The translations under genes and the position numbers were made by a program. From Alphaproteobacteria bacterium (GTDB lineage: Bacteria > Pseudomonadota > Alphaproteobacteria > Geminicoccales > Geminicoccaceae): DNA of 64,000 nucleotides. The stretch spans positions 62,001-126,000 of the forward strand of contig JALSGP010000033.1 in NCBI GenBank assembly GCA_026982705.1, given 5' to 3'. Positions 38,547 through 50,343 of this stretch are shown piece after piece. Positions within the stretch are counted from its first letter, which is position 1, and each line of letters begins with the position of its first letter. Under the pieces are notes generated by a model. The model saw only the letters and a list, made by a program, of their open reading frames with translations. It searched no databases and was not told the DNA's origin.

Positions 38547-39038
38547 ATGCGCCTTCGCTTCGCGACCGTTCTCCTGGTGCCCGCCTTCCTCGCCGCCTGC
38601 GCGGCGGGGCCGGCCCTGGATCCCAACCGTCCCAAGCAGACCGCCGGCACCGTGCTGGGCGGCATCGGCGGTGCCGTCGCCGGCTACTACATCGGCAAGG
38701 CCGCCGGCGGTCAGAGCGAGGCGGCGGTGGGTGCGGTGCTGGGCGGCCTGCTGGGTGCCGCTCTCGGCGGCGAGATCGGCCGCACCCTCGACGAGATGGA
38801 CCGCCTGAAGATGGAACAGGCCACCCGCACCTCCCTCGACGAGGGACGGCGGATCGAATGGTACAACGAGGAGAGCGGCCATGGCGGCTATGTGGAGCCC
38901 ATCCGCACCGGCCGCGACGATCGGGGCCGCCTCTGCCGCGAGTACCGTCACGTGGTGGAGATCGACGGCCGCCAGGAGATCATCCGCGGCATGGCCTGCC
39001 GCAATCCCGACGGGACCTGGGAGCCGGTGAACTCCTGA
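38547..39038 (+). CDS. 17-kDa surface antigen-type glycine-zipper lipoprotein
   Basis: The 163 residues are a lipoprotein: signal MRLRFATVLLVPAFLAAC with lipobox LAAC (cysteine near residue 18). Two glycine-zipper stretches follow (about 33-75, TVLGGIGGAVAGYYIGKAAG and VGAVLGGLLGAALGGEIG), then a short polar domain ending CRNPDGTWEPVNS with paired cysteines. This matches the rickettsial 17-kDa antigen family, outer-membrane-associated in alphaproteobacteria; molecular role unknown. ATG at 38547 with GGGAGAG upstream. It stands 71 bases after the crotonase gene. Confidence 0.9.
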   Translation: MRLRFATVLLVPAFLAACAAGPALDPNRPKQTAGTVLGGIGGAVAGYYIGKAAGGQSEAAVGAVLGGLLGAALGGEIGRTLDEMDRLKMEQATRTSLDEGRRIEWYNEESGHGGYVEPIRTGRDDRGRLCREYRHVVEIDGRQEIIRGMACRNPDGTWEPVNS

Positions 39039-39239
39039 TCGGGCCGGCCGTCGCCCCGGGACCCCCGGCCGGGTTCTTCCGGAGCCGGCCGCGGGACCCT
39101 CGGCGGTGCCGCCTCCGTTCCCCGCGAGGGTTGCACCCGACGTCACCGTGGCGAAGAATCCGGCGCATCCGATCCGCGGTCGGTCGAAGGAGAGATCGCG
39201 GTGGCGCGCGGGTGCCGACCTCGACCCGGGGAGGGAGGG

Positions 39240-41270
39240 ATGTGGCGATGGTCCGGGCGGGCGGAGGAGAGCGGCGGACGAGGTGACGGTGGCGGGAGAC
39301 GCGGCCGCATCGGCCTCGCCCTGGCGGCCATGGTGCTGCTCGCCGCCACCTCCGGCCGTGCCTTCGTCCTGAGACCGCCGGAGGGAGACTTCCGCGGACC
39401 GCGGGATCCTCTGCGGCTGGAGCTGCCGCGGGACATTCCGCGGGCGCGGCTGGCGCGCCTCGCCGTCGAGCTGGACGGCATCGACATCACCGGCATGCTG
39501 CGGTTCGAGGGCGGCCTTCTGGTCTTCCGCCCGCCCACGCCGCTGCGGCCGGGACGGCATCGGCTGCGGGTGGTGGAGTACCGCCCGGACGGGCGCATCG
39601 TCGAGGTGGCGGGCTTTCCCTTCGAGGTGCGGAAGACCCGGGCGTTCCGCGAGATGGACGCGCGGCTGCGGGCGGGGCTGGAGCTGGCCCGCGAGCTGGG
39701 GGCGAGCCCCTCCGCCGCCTCGGATCCGAAGACGGTGGCGACGGGGGCGTTGGCCCCCGGAGTGCGCGTCGCCGACGGCGATTGGCGGGCCTCGGCCGGC
39801 GCCCGGCTCACCCTCACCAGCCGCCGCCTGCGCCCGGGCCGGCGGTTCGATCTGGCCGAGTATCGACTCGACTGGAGCCGGCGACGGGTGGGACTCGCCC
39901 TCGGCCATCTGCGCCCCCTCGAAGACGGTCTCGCGAGTCGCGGCTTCACCGGCCGCGGTCTCGTGGCCACCCTCGCCCGCGGCGATCCCCTCGGTCTCGA
40001 GGCCGGCGTCTTCCTCGTGCGCAGCGAGACGGTCACCGGCTTCGAGGAATTCCTCGGTTTCGACGACCGCGACCATCGGGTGTCGGGCGGATACCTCCGG
40101 CTGCATCCGCTGGAAGATCCCGGAGCGCTGGTGCTGGGGCTCGTGGTGCACCACGGCCGCGGGCCCACCGGCGGTGCCGGGGCGGCGGGCGGCATGCCGG
40201 GCAGCGAGGGAACGGTGGTGGCGGCCTCGGCCTCCGGCCGCCTCGCGGACGGGCTCGTCACCTGGGCGGCGGAGGCGGCGCGGAGCCGCTGGGATGCCGA
40301 CGGCCCCCGCGGACTCGTGAACAGCCGCGACGACGACGCGCTGCGCCTCGCCGTCTCCCTCGCCGGCACCGTCGGCGGACCCGGCGACGGGACGGAGGAC
40401 GACGGGGAGGGCTGGGACTGGCGCCTCGAGGGCATCTTCACCCACGCGGGTCCCCTCTACACCAGCCTGCTCGGCACCACCGCCGCCAGGGGCCGGCGGG
40501 GCTTCGCCCTCGGCGCCGGGCTGAGTCGGGGCGATCTCGCCGCCCGGATCTCCTGGCAGCGGACACGGGACGTCACCGGCGGGGGACCGGCACTGCCCGA
40601 ACACCGCCGTGACCGCTGGCATCTGCGGCTGGACCACGGCTTCGAGGAACCGACCCTCGCCGGTCTCGAGCGCATCGGCCTGCGGGCCACCCTCGCCCGC
40701 ACCCGGCCGGTGCGGCGGCTGGCCGGCATCGCCGTCACGGACACCTTCACCTCCGGCCTCACCCTCGCCCTCGGCGGCACTCTCGCGGGAACCGCCTACG
40801 ATCTCACCCTCGAGGAGACCCGCAGCGACGATCGCGGTCCCGCCGATGCGGATGCCGTCGAGCGGCGACTCGAGCTGGAACTGGAGCGCGCCTTCCTGGA
40901 CGATCGGCTGACCCTGACGCCGCGGACGGCGCTGGGCTGGACCCGCGAGGAGAGGAGCGGCGACGAGGCCTGGGAGCAGGAACTGGAACTGGGCGTGGCC
41001 CTGCGGCCGCTGTGGGGCGGACGGCACGCCCTGGAGCTCACCCTCTACTGGACCCGCAGCCGTGACGACGCCGGGCCCGACGAGACCATCGTCCGCGGCC
41101 TCGAGGGCGCCCTCACCCTGGAGCTGATCCGGGGGAGGGGGCGGGATCCCGGTCTCGCCCTGGTGCTCAGCGGCGCCGTCGAGGAGGCGCGCGACGACGT
41201 CACCGGCGACGAGTCCGACTCCTGGCGGCTCGCGGCCACCCTGACCGCGAGCTGGAGTCCGTCCTACTGA
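39240..41270 (+). CDS. Predicted outer-membrane beta-barrel with N-terminal Ig-like domain, unknown
   Basis: I do not recognise a named family. From the ATG at 39240 (GGAGGGAGGG directly before it) the protein has 676 residues. There is a long Arg/Gly-rich n-region with a hydrophobic signal (about residues 26-45). An Ig-like beta domain (about 48-135) follows, with the paired LDGIDITGMLRF and RPGRHRLRVVEYRPDG. About 500 residues of alternating hydrophobic/charged strands come next, with Gly/Arg-rich turns (for example YRLDWSRRRVGLALGHL, LALGGTLAGTAYDLTLEET), and the end is ATLTASWSPSY with a terminal aromatic, typical of outer-membrane barrels. GTG at 39201 would add 13 residues. The next gene starts 14 bases later. 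Confidence 0.8.
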   Translation: MWRWSGRAEESGGRGDGGGRRGRIGLALAAMVLLAATSGRAFVLRPPEGDFRGPRDPLRLELPRDIPRARLARLAVELDGIDITGMLRFEGGLLVFRPPTPLRPGRHRLRVVEYRPDGRIVEVAGFPFEVRKTRAFREMDARLRAGLELARELGASPSAASDPKTVATGALAPGVRVADGDWRASAGARLTLTSRRLRPGRRFDLAEYRLDWSRRRVGLALGHLRPLEDGLASRGFTGRGLVATLARGDPLGLEAGVFLVRSETVTGFEEFLGFDDRDHRVSGGYLRLHPLEDPGALVLGLVVHHGRGPTGGAGAAGGMPGSEGTVVAASASGRLADGLVTWAAEAARSRWDADGPRGLVNSRDDDALRLAVSLAGTVGGPGDGTEDDGEGWDWRLEGIFTHAGPLYTSLLGTTAARGRRGFALGAGLSRGDLAARISWQRTRDVTGGGPALPEHRRDRWHLRLDHGFEEPTLAGLERIGLRATLARTRPVRRLAGIAVTDTFTSGLTLALGGTLAGTAYDLTLEETRSDDRGPADADAVERRLELELERAFLDDRLTLTPRTALGWTREERSGDEAWEQELELGVALRPLWGGRHALELTLYWTRSRDDAGPDETIVRGLEGALTLELIRGRGRDPGLALVLSGAVEEARDDVTGDESDSWRLAATLTASWSPSY

Positions 41271-41284
41271 GCGGAGGGGGACGC

Positions 41285-42388
41285 ATGTGGATCCCGCGTC
41301 GGGCACTCCTTCTCCTCGCGCTGATGGCGGGCATCGCCCCGCCCGCGGGAGCGGCGGTCACGCCCGCCACCCTCCGCCTTCCCCTCGGCGAGACCGCCCG
41401 CGCCACCGTCACCTGGCGACCGGCCGGGCCCTTCGCCGCCGGCGAGGGCGTCGCTTCCGACGCGGGACGTTTCCGCGTGCTGCGGGCCGGCAACTGCACC
41501 GACCTGCTGCGCACCGTGACCCGGACCCTGCGGGGCACCGCCGACGGTCGGGGACGGGTGCGTCTGCGCGAGCGGCTCCGGGTCGATGCCGCCCTCGGCC
41601 TCGCCGCCCGCCGGGCCGGGGGCACGGGCCTCTGCTACGAGCGCACCTTCCGGGGTGCCGTCTCGCAGGCCCGGGTCACGGAGACCCTGATCCTGCCGCT
41701 CGTGGGCGGGCTCGGCGCCGATCTCGTCCTCACCCTCCTGCGCCTCCGCTTCGACGACGGTGCCCTCGCCCGGCTGGTGAGTCGGGGGGAGCGTCTCGGC
41801 ATCCGCGCCGAGATCCACTACCGCGGCGAGGGCCGGCTGCGGGCGGTGTGGGAGATCGCGACTCCCGATGCCGGGCACGGCGTCGGCGGCTTCCGCCGCA
41901 TCGGCTTCCTGCAGCGGCGGCTGGTGGGGGACGGCACGCTGGTGGTGGAGGGACCACGCCTGCCCACCGAGCGCACCGGCCTTCATCTGGTGCGGCTGCG
42001 CCTCCTGGAGCCGGAGCTGGACGCGCCCGGGCTGCAGCTCCGCTATTTCGTGCGGCTGCCGACGCCCGGGACCGCACCGCCGGCGCCGCTCGCGGTGACC
42101 GGTCCGGCGGACGGGGCGGTGCTCACGGAAGGGTTCCGCTTCGGCTGGCGGCGGGTCGCGGGGGCCCGGGCGTTCCGGCTCGAGTTCTTCGCGCCCGGCG
42201 ACGATCCCGACCGCGATCCGCCCCGCACCGGCCTGCTGCTGCCGGCGGATGCCGAGGGGAGCGCGCTCTCGCCGCTGGTGCGCGCCCGTCTCGCCGACCG
42301 GCCCCGCTGGCGCTGGCGGGTGGTGGCCTTCGACGCCGAGGGGAGGGTGGTGGCGGCGAGCCCGCTGCGGACCCTCGGGACCGAGTGA
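41285..42388 (+). CDS. Exported protein with C-terminal FnIII-like domain, partner of the barrel gene
   Basis: Not assigned to a known family. The 367 residues start with a clear signal peptide (MWIPRRALLLLALMAGIAPPAGA). A beta-rich region with LRLPLGETARATVTWRP and a likely disulphide pair (GNCTDLL and GLCYERTF) follows, then an extracellular-type domain. The end (about residues 265-365) is a fibronectin-III-like module with FRFGWRRVAGARAFRLEFF and WRWRVVAFDAEGRVV. GGAGGGGG lies four bases before the ATG. With only 14 bases after the barrel gene, the two are almost certainly one operon, and the protein probably acts in the periplasm or at the outer membrane with the barrel. Confidence 0.8.
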   Translation: MWIPRRALLLLALMAGIAPPAGAAVTPATLRLPLGETARATVTWRPAGPFAAGEGVASDAGRFRVLRAGNCTDLLRTVTRTLRGTADGRGRVRLRERLRVDAALGLAARRAGGTGLCYERTFRGAVSQARVTETLILPLVGGLGADLVLTLLRLRFDDGALARLVSRGERLGIRAEIHYRGEGRLRAVWEIATPDAGHGVGGFRRIGFLQRRLVGDGTLVVEGPRLPTERTGLHLVRLRLLEPELDAPGLQLRYFVRLPTPGTAPPAPLAVTGPADGAVLTEGFRFGWRRVAGARAFRLEFFAPGDDPDRDPPRTGLLLPADAEGSALSPLVRARLADRPRWRWRVVAFDAEGRVVAASPLRTLGTE

Positions 42389-42477
42389 GCCGCCCTGCGG
42401 CGGCGACGTCGCCCCGCTCTTGCGGGACGCGTGCCGATGGGCTTGATGGGAGGCGGTGCGGCGTCGGGGAGTGGGGC

Positions 42478-44417
42478 ATGGCGCGGTCGGCGGCACGGGA
42501 GGCGGAGGCGGCCTGGCGCGAGGTGGTGCGGCGCACCCTCTCCGGCTTCGATCCGGAGAAGGCGGCCGCCCGCACCGACGACGGGTTCGTCGTCCCGCCG
42601 GTCCATTTCCGCCATCACGCGCCCTGGACCGAGGGGATGCCGGGCTCCGGCGCCTGGCTGCGCGGCGCGCGGGCGGCGGGCACCCTCCCCCGCGGCTGGG
42701 CGGTGGTGCAGGCGGTGCGGGAGCCCGTGCCGGAAGAGGCGCGGGCGGCCCTGCGCGAGGAACTCGCGGGCGGCGGTGACGGGGTGTGGCTGCACCTGGA
42801 CCGGAGCGTGGACGCGGAGGCCACCCCCACGGGCGTGGTGTGGACGTCCGCCGCCGACGTGGCCCGCACCCTCGGCGATCCCGCCGATCTCCGGGGATCG
42901 CTCTTCGTCGAGGCCGGCTGGCGGGCGAGCGAGGCGGCGGCGCGCCTCCTCGCCTGGCGGGGCGCGAACCGGAATCCCCGGTTCCATTTCGGTGCCGATC
43001 CCCTGGCCGCCCGGGCGCGCGGGGAGCCGGTGGACCCGGAGGCGGAATACGATCGCCTCGCCGGTCTCGTCACCCGGATCGAGACCGCCGGCAGCGGGGA
43101 CCGGGTGCTGGTGGCGGACGGCACCGTCGCCCACGACGCCGGCGCCTCCACGGCGGAGATGCTGGCGCTGACGGTGGCGGCGGTGGCCGAACACCTGCGG
43201 GCGTTGGCCACCCGCGGCGTGGCGGTGGCCACGGTGCTGGCCCGCACCGGCCTGCGGGTGGCGGTGGACGCCGACGTCTTCGAGGCCGCCGCCGCCCTGC
43301 GCGCGGCCCGCCGACTGTGGCGCAGCCTCGCCGCGGCGGCGGGGGCCGGCGAGGTGCGCCCCCACCTGCACGCGGTGGCGGCCCGCCGCATGTACACCCG
43401 CTACGATCCCTGGACCAACCTGCTGCGGGGGACCGCCGCCACCCTCGCCGCCGCCGTGGGCGGCGCCGACGCCCTCACCGTCTGGCCCCTCGACCACGCC
43501 CTCGGCCTGCCCGATCCCCAAGCCCGCCGCATCGCCCGCAACACCCAGCTGGTGGCGAAGCTGGAGGCGCGGCTGCACCGGGTGATCGACGCCGCCGGTG
43601 GCAGTCCCTGGGTCAAGCGTCTCGCCGATCTCCTCGCCCGACGCGCCTGGGAGCTCTTCCGGGAGATCGAGGGGCGGGGCGGTCTCGCGGCGGCCCTCGC
43701 CGACGGCTGGCTGGCCGGGCGCATCGCCGCCACCGCGGCGGCGCGCGAGGCGCGGATCCGCCGCCGCCGGCAGGTGATCGTGGGGGTGAGCGACTTCGCC
43801 GATCCCGGGGAACGCCGCCCGCGGATCCGCCGGCCCGATCCCGGCGCCGTCACCGCCCGGCGCCGGACGGCGGCGGAAGGGGCGCGGGCGCTCCCCCGCG
43901 ACTTCGCGGCCCTGGAGGCGAGGGTGGAAGCGGGCGCCACCTTCCGGCCCGACGCCGAGGCCCCGGCGGCGGTCCTGCCGCCGCGGCCGCTGGCCGCGCC
44001 CTTCGAGCGGCTGCGGGATCTGGCCGAGGCGCGGCGAGCCCGCGGCGAGAGCCTGCCCCGTGTCGCCGTCTTCGGCCTCGGCCGGCCGCGCGACTATGTG
44101 GATCGCGCCGGCTTCGCGCGCCATCTCTTCGCCGCCGGCGGTTTCCCGGGGGAGGAGATCGCGCCCGTGCACGCACCGGAGGAGGCGGCGGCGCGTCTCG
44201 TCGAGGGCGGCTTCGCCCTCGCCGTGCTGACCGGGGCCGACGCGCGTCTCGCCGACGGGGCCGCGGCCTTCGCCGAGCGGCTGCGCGCGGCCGGGGCGCG
44301 ACGGGTGTTCGCGGTGAGCGGGGCGGCGGTGGCGGGGGTGGACGCCACCCTCGCCCGCGACATGGACGCGGCGGCCTTCCTCGCCGAGCTGTGGACGCTG
44401 TTCGGGGAGCGGCTGGG

Positions 44418-44421
<4 letters not shown>
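42478..44421 (+). CDS. mutA: Methylmalonyl-CoA mutase, small subunit
   Basis: Non-catalytic partner of the adenosylcobalamin-dependent mutase. The 647 residues contain the TIM-barrel remnant with [21 protein letters not shown] and [16 protein letters not shown], both echoing the large subunit, and a degenerate B12-type fold at the end ([18 protein letters not shown]). The cobalamin-ligand motif DxHxxG is absent, as expected for the small subunit. ATG at 42478, 89 bases after the exported protein gene. Its TGA overlaps the large-subunit ATG. Confidence 0.93.
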
Positions 44422-46593
<2,172 letters not shown>

Positions 46594-46616
<23 letters not shown>

Positions 46617-48627
46617 CGGCATCGCCGTCCGAGGGGTCGAGGGCGCGGAGCGCCGCCGCCAGCGCCGCCGGGTCGCGGAGGGGCGGATCGCAGCGGTGCC
46701 CGCGGCAGACGACGGCGGCGGGGCCGTCCGGAGCGGTGACGGAAAGGGGGGCGGCGGCTCCCCGTTTCACGTGAAACAGGTGATGGCCCGGCGGGGCGAG
46801 GCGGTCCGCCACCGCCCGGAGGGCGGCCGCGGCATCCGGATCGTCCCCCTCCCACAGGGTCACCTCCACCGGCGCCCACAGGGCGAGGCCGGCGGTGAGC
46901 AGCGCCGCATGGGCGAGGGGCTGGCGGGCGGCATCGCCGCCGTGGGCGTGGAGGATCTCCTCCGCCCGCACGCGATACGTCTCGTCGCCGGTGAAACGGG
47001 CCAGCATCAGGGCCGCTTCGGCGAGGGTGGCGAGCGGGGCCGGTCCCGCGCCGTCGCGGGCGTTGCGCGGCGGTACCGGCGGCCCGTCGGCGTCCGCCGC
47101 CACCAGCCGCCAGCCGTCGCCGTCGCGAAAGCGCGCCTCGGCGACGGCGAACCAGCGGCGGGCGCGGGCGAGGGGCGCGGGATCGCCCGTCGCCTCGTGC
47201 AAGCGCACTGCGGCGCGGATCATCTGGGCATAGTCGCCGAGGAGATCGTGGGGAGTGCGACGGTCGTCGCGGACGGCGTGGTGGAGACGGCCGTCCTCGT
47301 CGAGGGCCGCCACCACCGCGGCGAAGACCTGCCCGGCGAGGGCGATCCAGTCGGGCCGGGCGAGGCGACGGCCGGCCGCCACCAGGGCGGCGACGGCGAG
47401 ACCGTTCCAGTCGGCGAGCACCTTGTCGTCGCGGGCCGGTCGCGGCCGCCGCGCCCGCGCCCGCAGCAGCCGGCGGCGCAGGTCGGCGAGACGGGCCTCC
47501 TCCGCCTCGCGCCGCAGATCGGGATCGTGGAGACGGTGGAGGACGTTGCGGCCCTCGAAATTGCCACCGCGGGTCACCCCATGGGCCTCGGCGAAGAGGG
47601 CGGCATCCTCCGCCCCCAGCTCCGCCTCGATCTCGGCGAGGGTCCAGACGTAGAAGCGCCCCTCCTCGCCCTCGCTGTCGGCGTCCAGACTGGCGGCGAA
47701 ACCGCCCCCCTCGGTCCGCATCTCCCGCACCAGCCAGTCCACCAGCTCCGCCGCCCGCACGGCGAAGAGACGGCGGCCGGTGAGGGCGGCGGCCTCCGCC
47801 AGCAGCTCCAGCAGCTGGGCGTTGTCGTCCAGCATCTTCTCGAAGTGGGGCACGAGCCAGGCGGCATCGACGGCATAGCGGTGGAAGCCGCCGCCGAGAT
47901 GGTCCCAGATGCCGCCCTGACACATGCGCGTCAGGGTGTGGAGCAGGCGCCGGCGCAGGGGGCGCAGGGGGCGGTGCCAGGTGGCGTGCCACAGGAGGCG
48001 CAGCACCGGGGCCTGCGGGAACTTGGGGGCACGGCCGAGGCCGCCGTGGACCGGGTCGAACTCGTGGAAGGCGGTCTCCGCCGCCGCCCACACCGCATCC
48101 GGGCCGAGGGTGCCGGGCGCGGGGCGCTCGAGGCGGCGGAGGGCCTGCACGAGTGCGTCGCGCTGGGCGAGGAGGGTGTCGCGCCGTGTCCGCCACAGCT
48201 CCGCCACCCGCGCCAGCACCTCGCGGAAGCCGGGGCGGCCGTAGCGGGGCTCCGGCGGGAAATAGGTCCCGCCCCAGAGGGGTTCGCCCTCGGGGGTGAG
48301 GAAGAGGGTGAGGGGCCAGCCGCCGGGCTCGCCCATCAGCGCCAGCGCCTGCTGGTAGACGGCGTCCACGTCCGGCCGCTCCTCGCGGTCCACCTTCACC
48401 GCCACGAAGTCGCGATTGAGCCGTTCCACCACGTCCGGATCGCGGAAGCTCTCGCGGGCCATCACGTGACACCAGTGGCAGGCGGCATAGCCCACCGACA
48501 GCAGCACCGGCACGTCCCGCCGGCGCGCCTCGGCGAAGGCCTCCGGGCACCAGGGCCACCAGTCCACGGGATCGTCGGCGTGCTGGCGCAGATAGGGACT
48601 GGTGGCATCGCGCAGGCGTTCGGCCAC
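46594..48627 (-). CDS. DUF255 thioredoxin-domain protein (YyaL/spermatogenesis-associated 20 family)
   Basis: The 677 residues begin with a thioredoxin-like domain typical of the family: [33 protein letters not shown] (CHWC, near residue 49), [16 protein letters not shown] and [23 protein letters not shown]. An alpha/alpha-barrel sugar-epimerase-like domain follows, with [17 protein letters not shown] and [15 protein letters not shown]. The biochemical role is not settled. GTG at 48627 with GGGAGACGG upstream. The codons for LFHVKRG near the C-terminus contain one of the two parS-like palindromes. Its 3' end overlaps mutB by 23 bases. Confidence 0.92.
46763..46778. promoter_or_regulatory. parS-like ParB-binding site, inside a gene
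   Basis: CGTTTCACGTGAAACA contains the fully symmetric 14-mer GTTTCACGTGAAAC. It agrees at 15 of 16 positions with the widely conserved chromosomal parS consensus TGTTTCACGTGAAACA. It lies in the coding sequence for LFHVKR of the DUF255 gene. A second copy lies 3.5 kb away. Confidence 0.85.
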
Positions 48628-48690
48628 GGCCCGTCTCCCGTCTTGCCGGCCCCCCGGCGGGGGGCCATTGTGGTGGTCGGGACGGTGAGT

Positions 48691-48990
48691 ATGGCACCGA
48701 TGAAGATCCACATCGAGATCGACTGCACGCCGGAGGAGGCGCGCCGCTTCTTCGGCCTGCCCGACGTGGAGCCGGTCCAGCGGCGGGTCATGGAGGCGCT
48801 GGAGAAGCGGCTGGGCGAGGCGGTGGAACGGGCCGATCCGGCGGCGCTGCTGCAGCAGTGGCTGCCGCTCGGTCTGCGCGGGCTGGAGCAGTGGCAGAGC
48901 TTCTGGGCCCGTTTCGCGGAGGCGGCGACGGCGGCGGGCGGGACCGGGCCGGCCGGGACGGGGACGGGTCCGCGCAGCCACGGGACGTGA
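48691..48990 (+). CDS. DUF6489-family small protein
   Basis: Small cytoplasmic protein of about 96-99 residues. The opening [20 protein letters not shown] and the later [18 protein letters not shown] match the alphaproteobacterial DUF6489 family, which commonly precedes mnmE; function unknown. The tail after residue 80 is Gly/Thr-rich and variable. ATG at 48691 is used; ATG at 48700, giving the family-typical MKIHIE start, is equally possible. Its TGA overlaps the mnmE GTG. It lies 63 bases from the divergent DUF255 gene. Confidence 0.88.
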   Translation: MAPMKIHIEIDCTPEEARRFFGLPDVEPVQRRVMEALEKRLGEAVERADPAALLQQWLPLGLRGLEQWQSFWARFAEAATAAGGTGPAGTGTGPRSHGT

Positions 48991-50321
48991 GCGCGCCCGG
49001 CCCGCGCGCCGCCACCATCTTCGCACCGGCGACGGCGGCGGCGCCCGCCGCCATCGGGGTGGTGCGTCTCTCCGGTCCCGCCACTGCCGCCGCCCTCAGG
49101 GCGGTGGCCGGCGATCCGTTGCCGCCCCCACGGCGGGCGGTGCTGCGCCGCCTCCGCCATCCCCGCACGGGGGAGGTGCTGGACCGCGGGCTGGTGCTGT
49201 GGCTCCCGGGTCCCCGCACCTACACCGGCGAGGACATGGCGGAACTGCATCATCACGGCGGCGTGGCGGTGCGGGCGGCGCTGCTGGAGGCGCTGGAGAC
49301 GCTGGAGGGGCTGCGGCCGGCCGAGCCGGGCGAGTTCACCCGCCGCGCCTTCCTCGCCGGCCGCATGGACCTGACCGAGGCGGAGGCGGTGGCGGATCTG
49401 GTGGAGGCCACCACCGCGGCCCAGCGGCGGCTGGCGCTGCGCGGCCTCGAGGGGGAGCTGGGGCGGAGGCTCGAGGCGTGGCGCGGTGCGTTGCTGGACC
49501 TGCTGGCGCGGGTCGAGGCGGTGATCGACTTCGGCGCCGAGGAGGCGGACGTGCCGGCGGATCCGCCGGCGGAAGTGGCGGAGACCGCCGGCCGGCTGGC
49601 CGGGGAGATGCGGCGGCTGCTGGCGGGGGCGGTGGCGGCGGAGCGACTGGCCCGCGGCATCCAGGTGGCGGTGACGGGGCCCCCCAACGTGGGCAAGTCG
49701 AGTCTGGTCAACCGGCTCGCCCGCCGCGAGGTGGCCATCGTCACGCCGATCCCCGGCACCACCCGCGACGTGCTGGAGGTGGCGCTGGACCTGGGCGGGC
49801 TGCCGGTGACCTTGCTGGACACCGCCGGCCTGCGCGAGACGGCGGATCCGGTGGAGGCGGAGGGGGTACGGCGGGCACGGGCGCGGGCGGCGGCGGCGGA
49901 TCTGGAGCTGCGGCTGGTGGCGGCGACGGAGCCGGGGCCGGAGCCGGCGGCGGAGCCGCGGGTGGTGCCGGTGGTCACCAAGGTGGATCTGGCGCCGCCG
50001 CCGGCCTGGCGGGTGCCCTTCGTGGCGGTGTCGGCGGTGACGGGCGAGGGGCTGGAGAGGCTGGTGGCGGCGCTGCGGGCGCGGGCGGCGGCGCTGGTGG
50101 CGGGGGCCGAGGAGGCGCCCATGACGCGGGCGCGTCAGCGGGAGGCGCTGGCGGAGGCCGCGGCGGCGCTGGAGCGGATCCGGAGCGGCGCGGCGACGGA
50201 GACGGTGCTGGTGGCGGAGGAGCTGCGGATCGCCGCGCGGGCGCTGGGACGCATCACCGGGCGGGTGGAGGTGGAGGAGGTGCTGGACCGCGTCTTCGCC
50301 CGCTTCTGCATCGGCAAGTAG
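48987..50321 (+). CDS. mnmE: tRNA modification GTPase MnmE
   Basis: With MnmG it makes the 5-carboxymethylaminomethyl group on wobble uridines. The 444 residues begin with a folate-binding domain ([42 protein letters not shown]). A helical domain follows and then the G domain: G1 GPPNVGKSS (about 231-239), G2 IPGTTRD, G3 DTAGLRET, and G4 reading TKVD where NKxD is usual. The C-terminus FCIGK has the invariant cysteine. GTG at 48987 overlaps the previous stop. MnmG, usually next, is not here; instead a parS-like site and a convergent dhaL follow. Confidence 0.96.
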   Translation: MSAPGPRAATIFAPATAAAPAAIGVVRLSGPATAAALRAVAGDPLPPPRRAVLRRLRHPRTGEVLDRGLVLWLPGPRTYTGEDMAELHHHGGVAVRAALLEALETLEGLRPAEPGEFTRRAFLAGRMDLTEAEAVADLVEATTAAQRRLALRGLEGELGRRLEAWRGALLDLLARVEAVIDFGAEEADVPADPPAEVAETAGRLAGEMRRLLAGAVAAERLARGIQVAVTGPPNVGKSSLVNRLARREVAIVTPIPGTTRDVLEVALDLGGLPVTLLDTAGLRETADPVEAEGVRRARARAAAADLELRLVAATEPGPEPAAEPRVVPVVTKVDLAPPPAWRVPFVAVSAVTGEGLERLVAALRARAAALVAGAEEAPMTRARQREALAEAAAALERIRSGAATETVLVAEELRIAARALGRITGRVEVEEVLDRVFARFCIGK

Positions 50322-50326
50322 CGGCC

Positions 50327-50342
50327 CGTTTCACGTGAAACG
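50327..50342. promoter_or_regulatory. parS-like ParB-binding site between mnmE and dhaL
   Basis: CGTTTCACGTGAAACG, a perfect 16-base palindrome around the parS core GTTTCACGTGAAAC. It fills the 22-base gap between the stop codons of the convergent mnmE and dhaL genes. In many alphaproteobacteria parS sites and parAB lie beside mnmE-mnmG-rsmG near the origin. Confidence 0.88.
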
Positions 50343-50343
50343 C

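Noticed and set aside
48462-48471. A further TCACGTGA-like octamer in the DUF255 gene
   Set aside because: The flanking bases do not extend the palindrome to the parS consensus; it encodes HVMA of the family motif.
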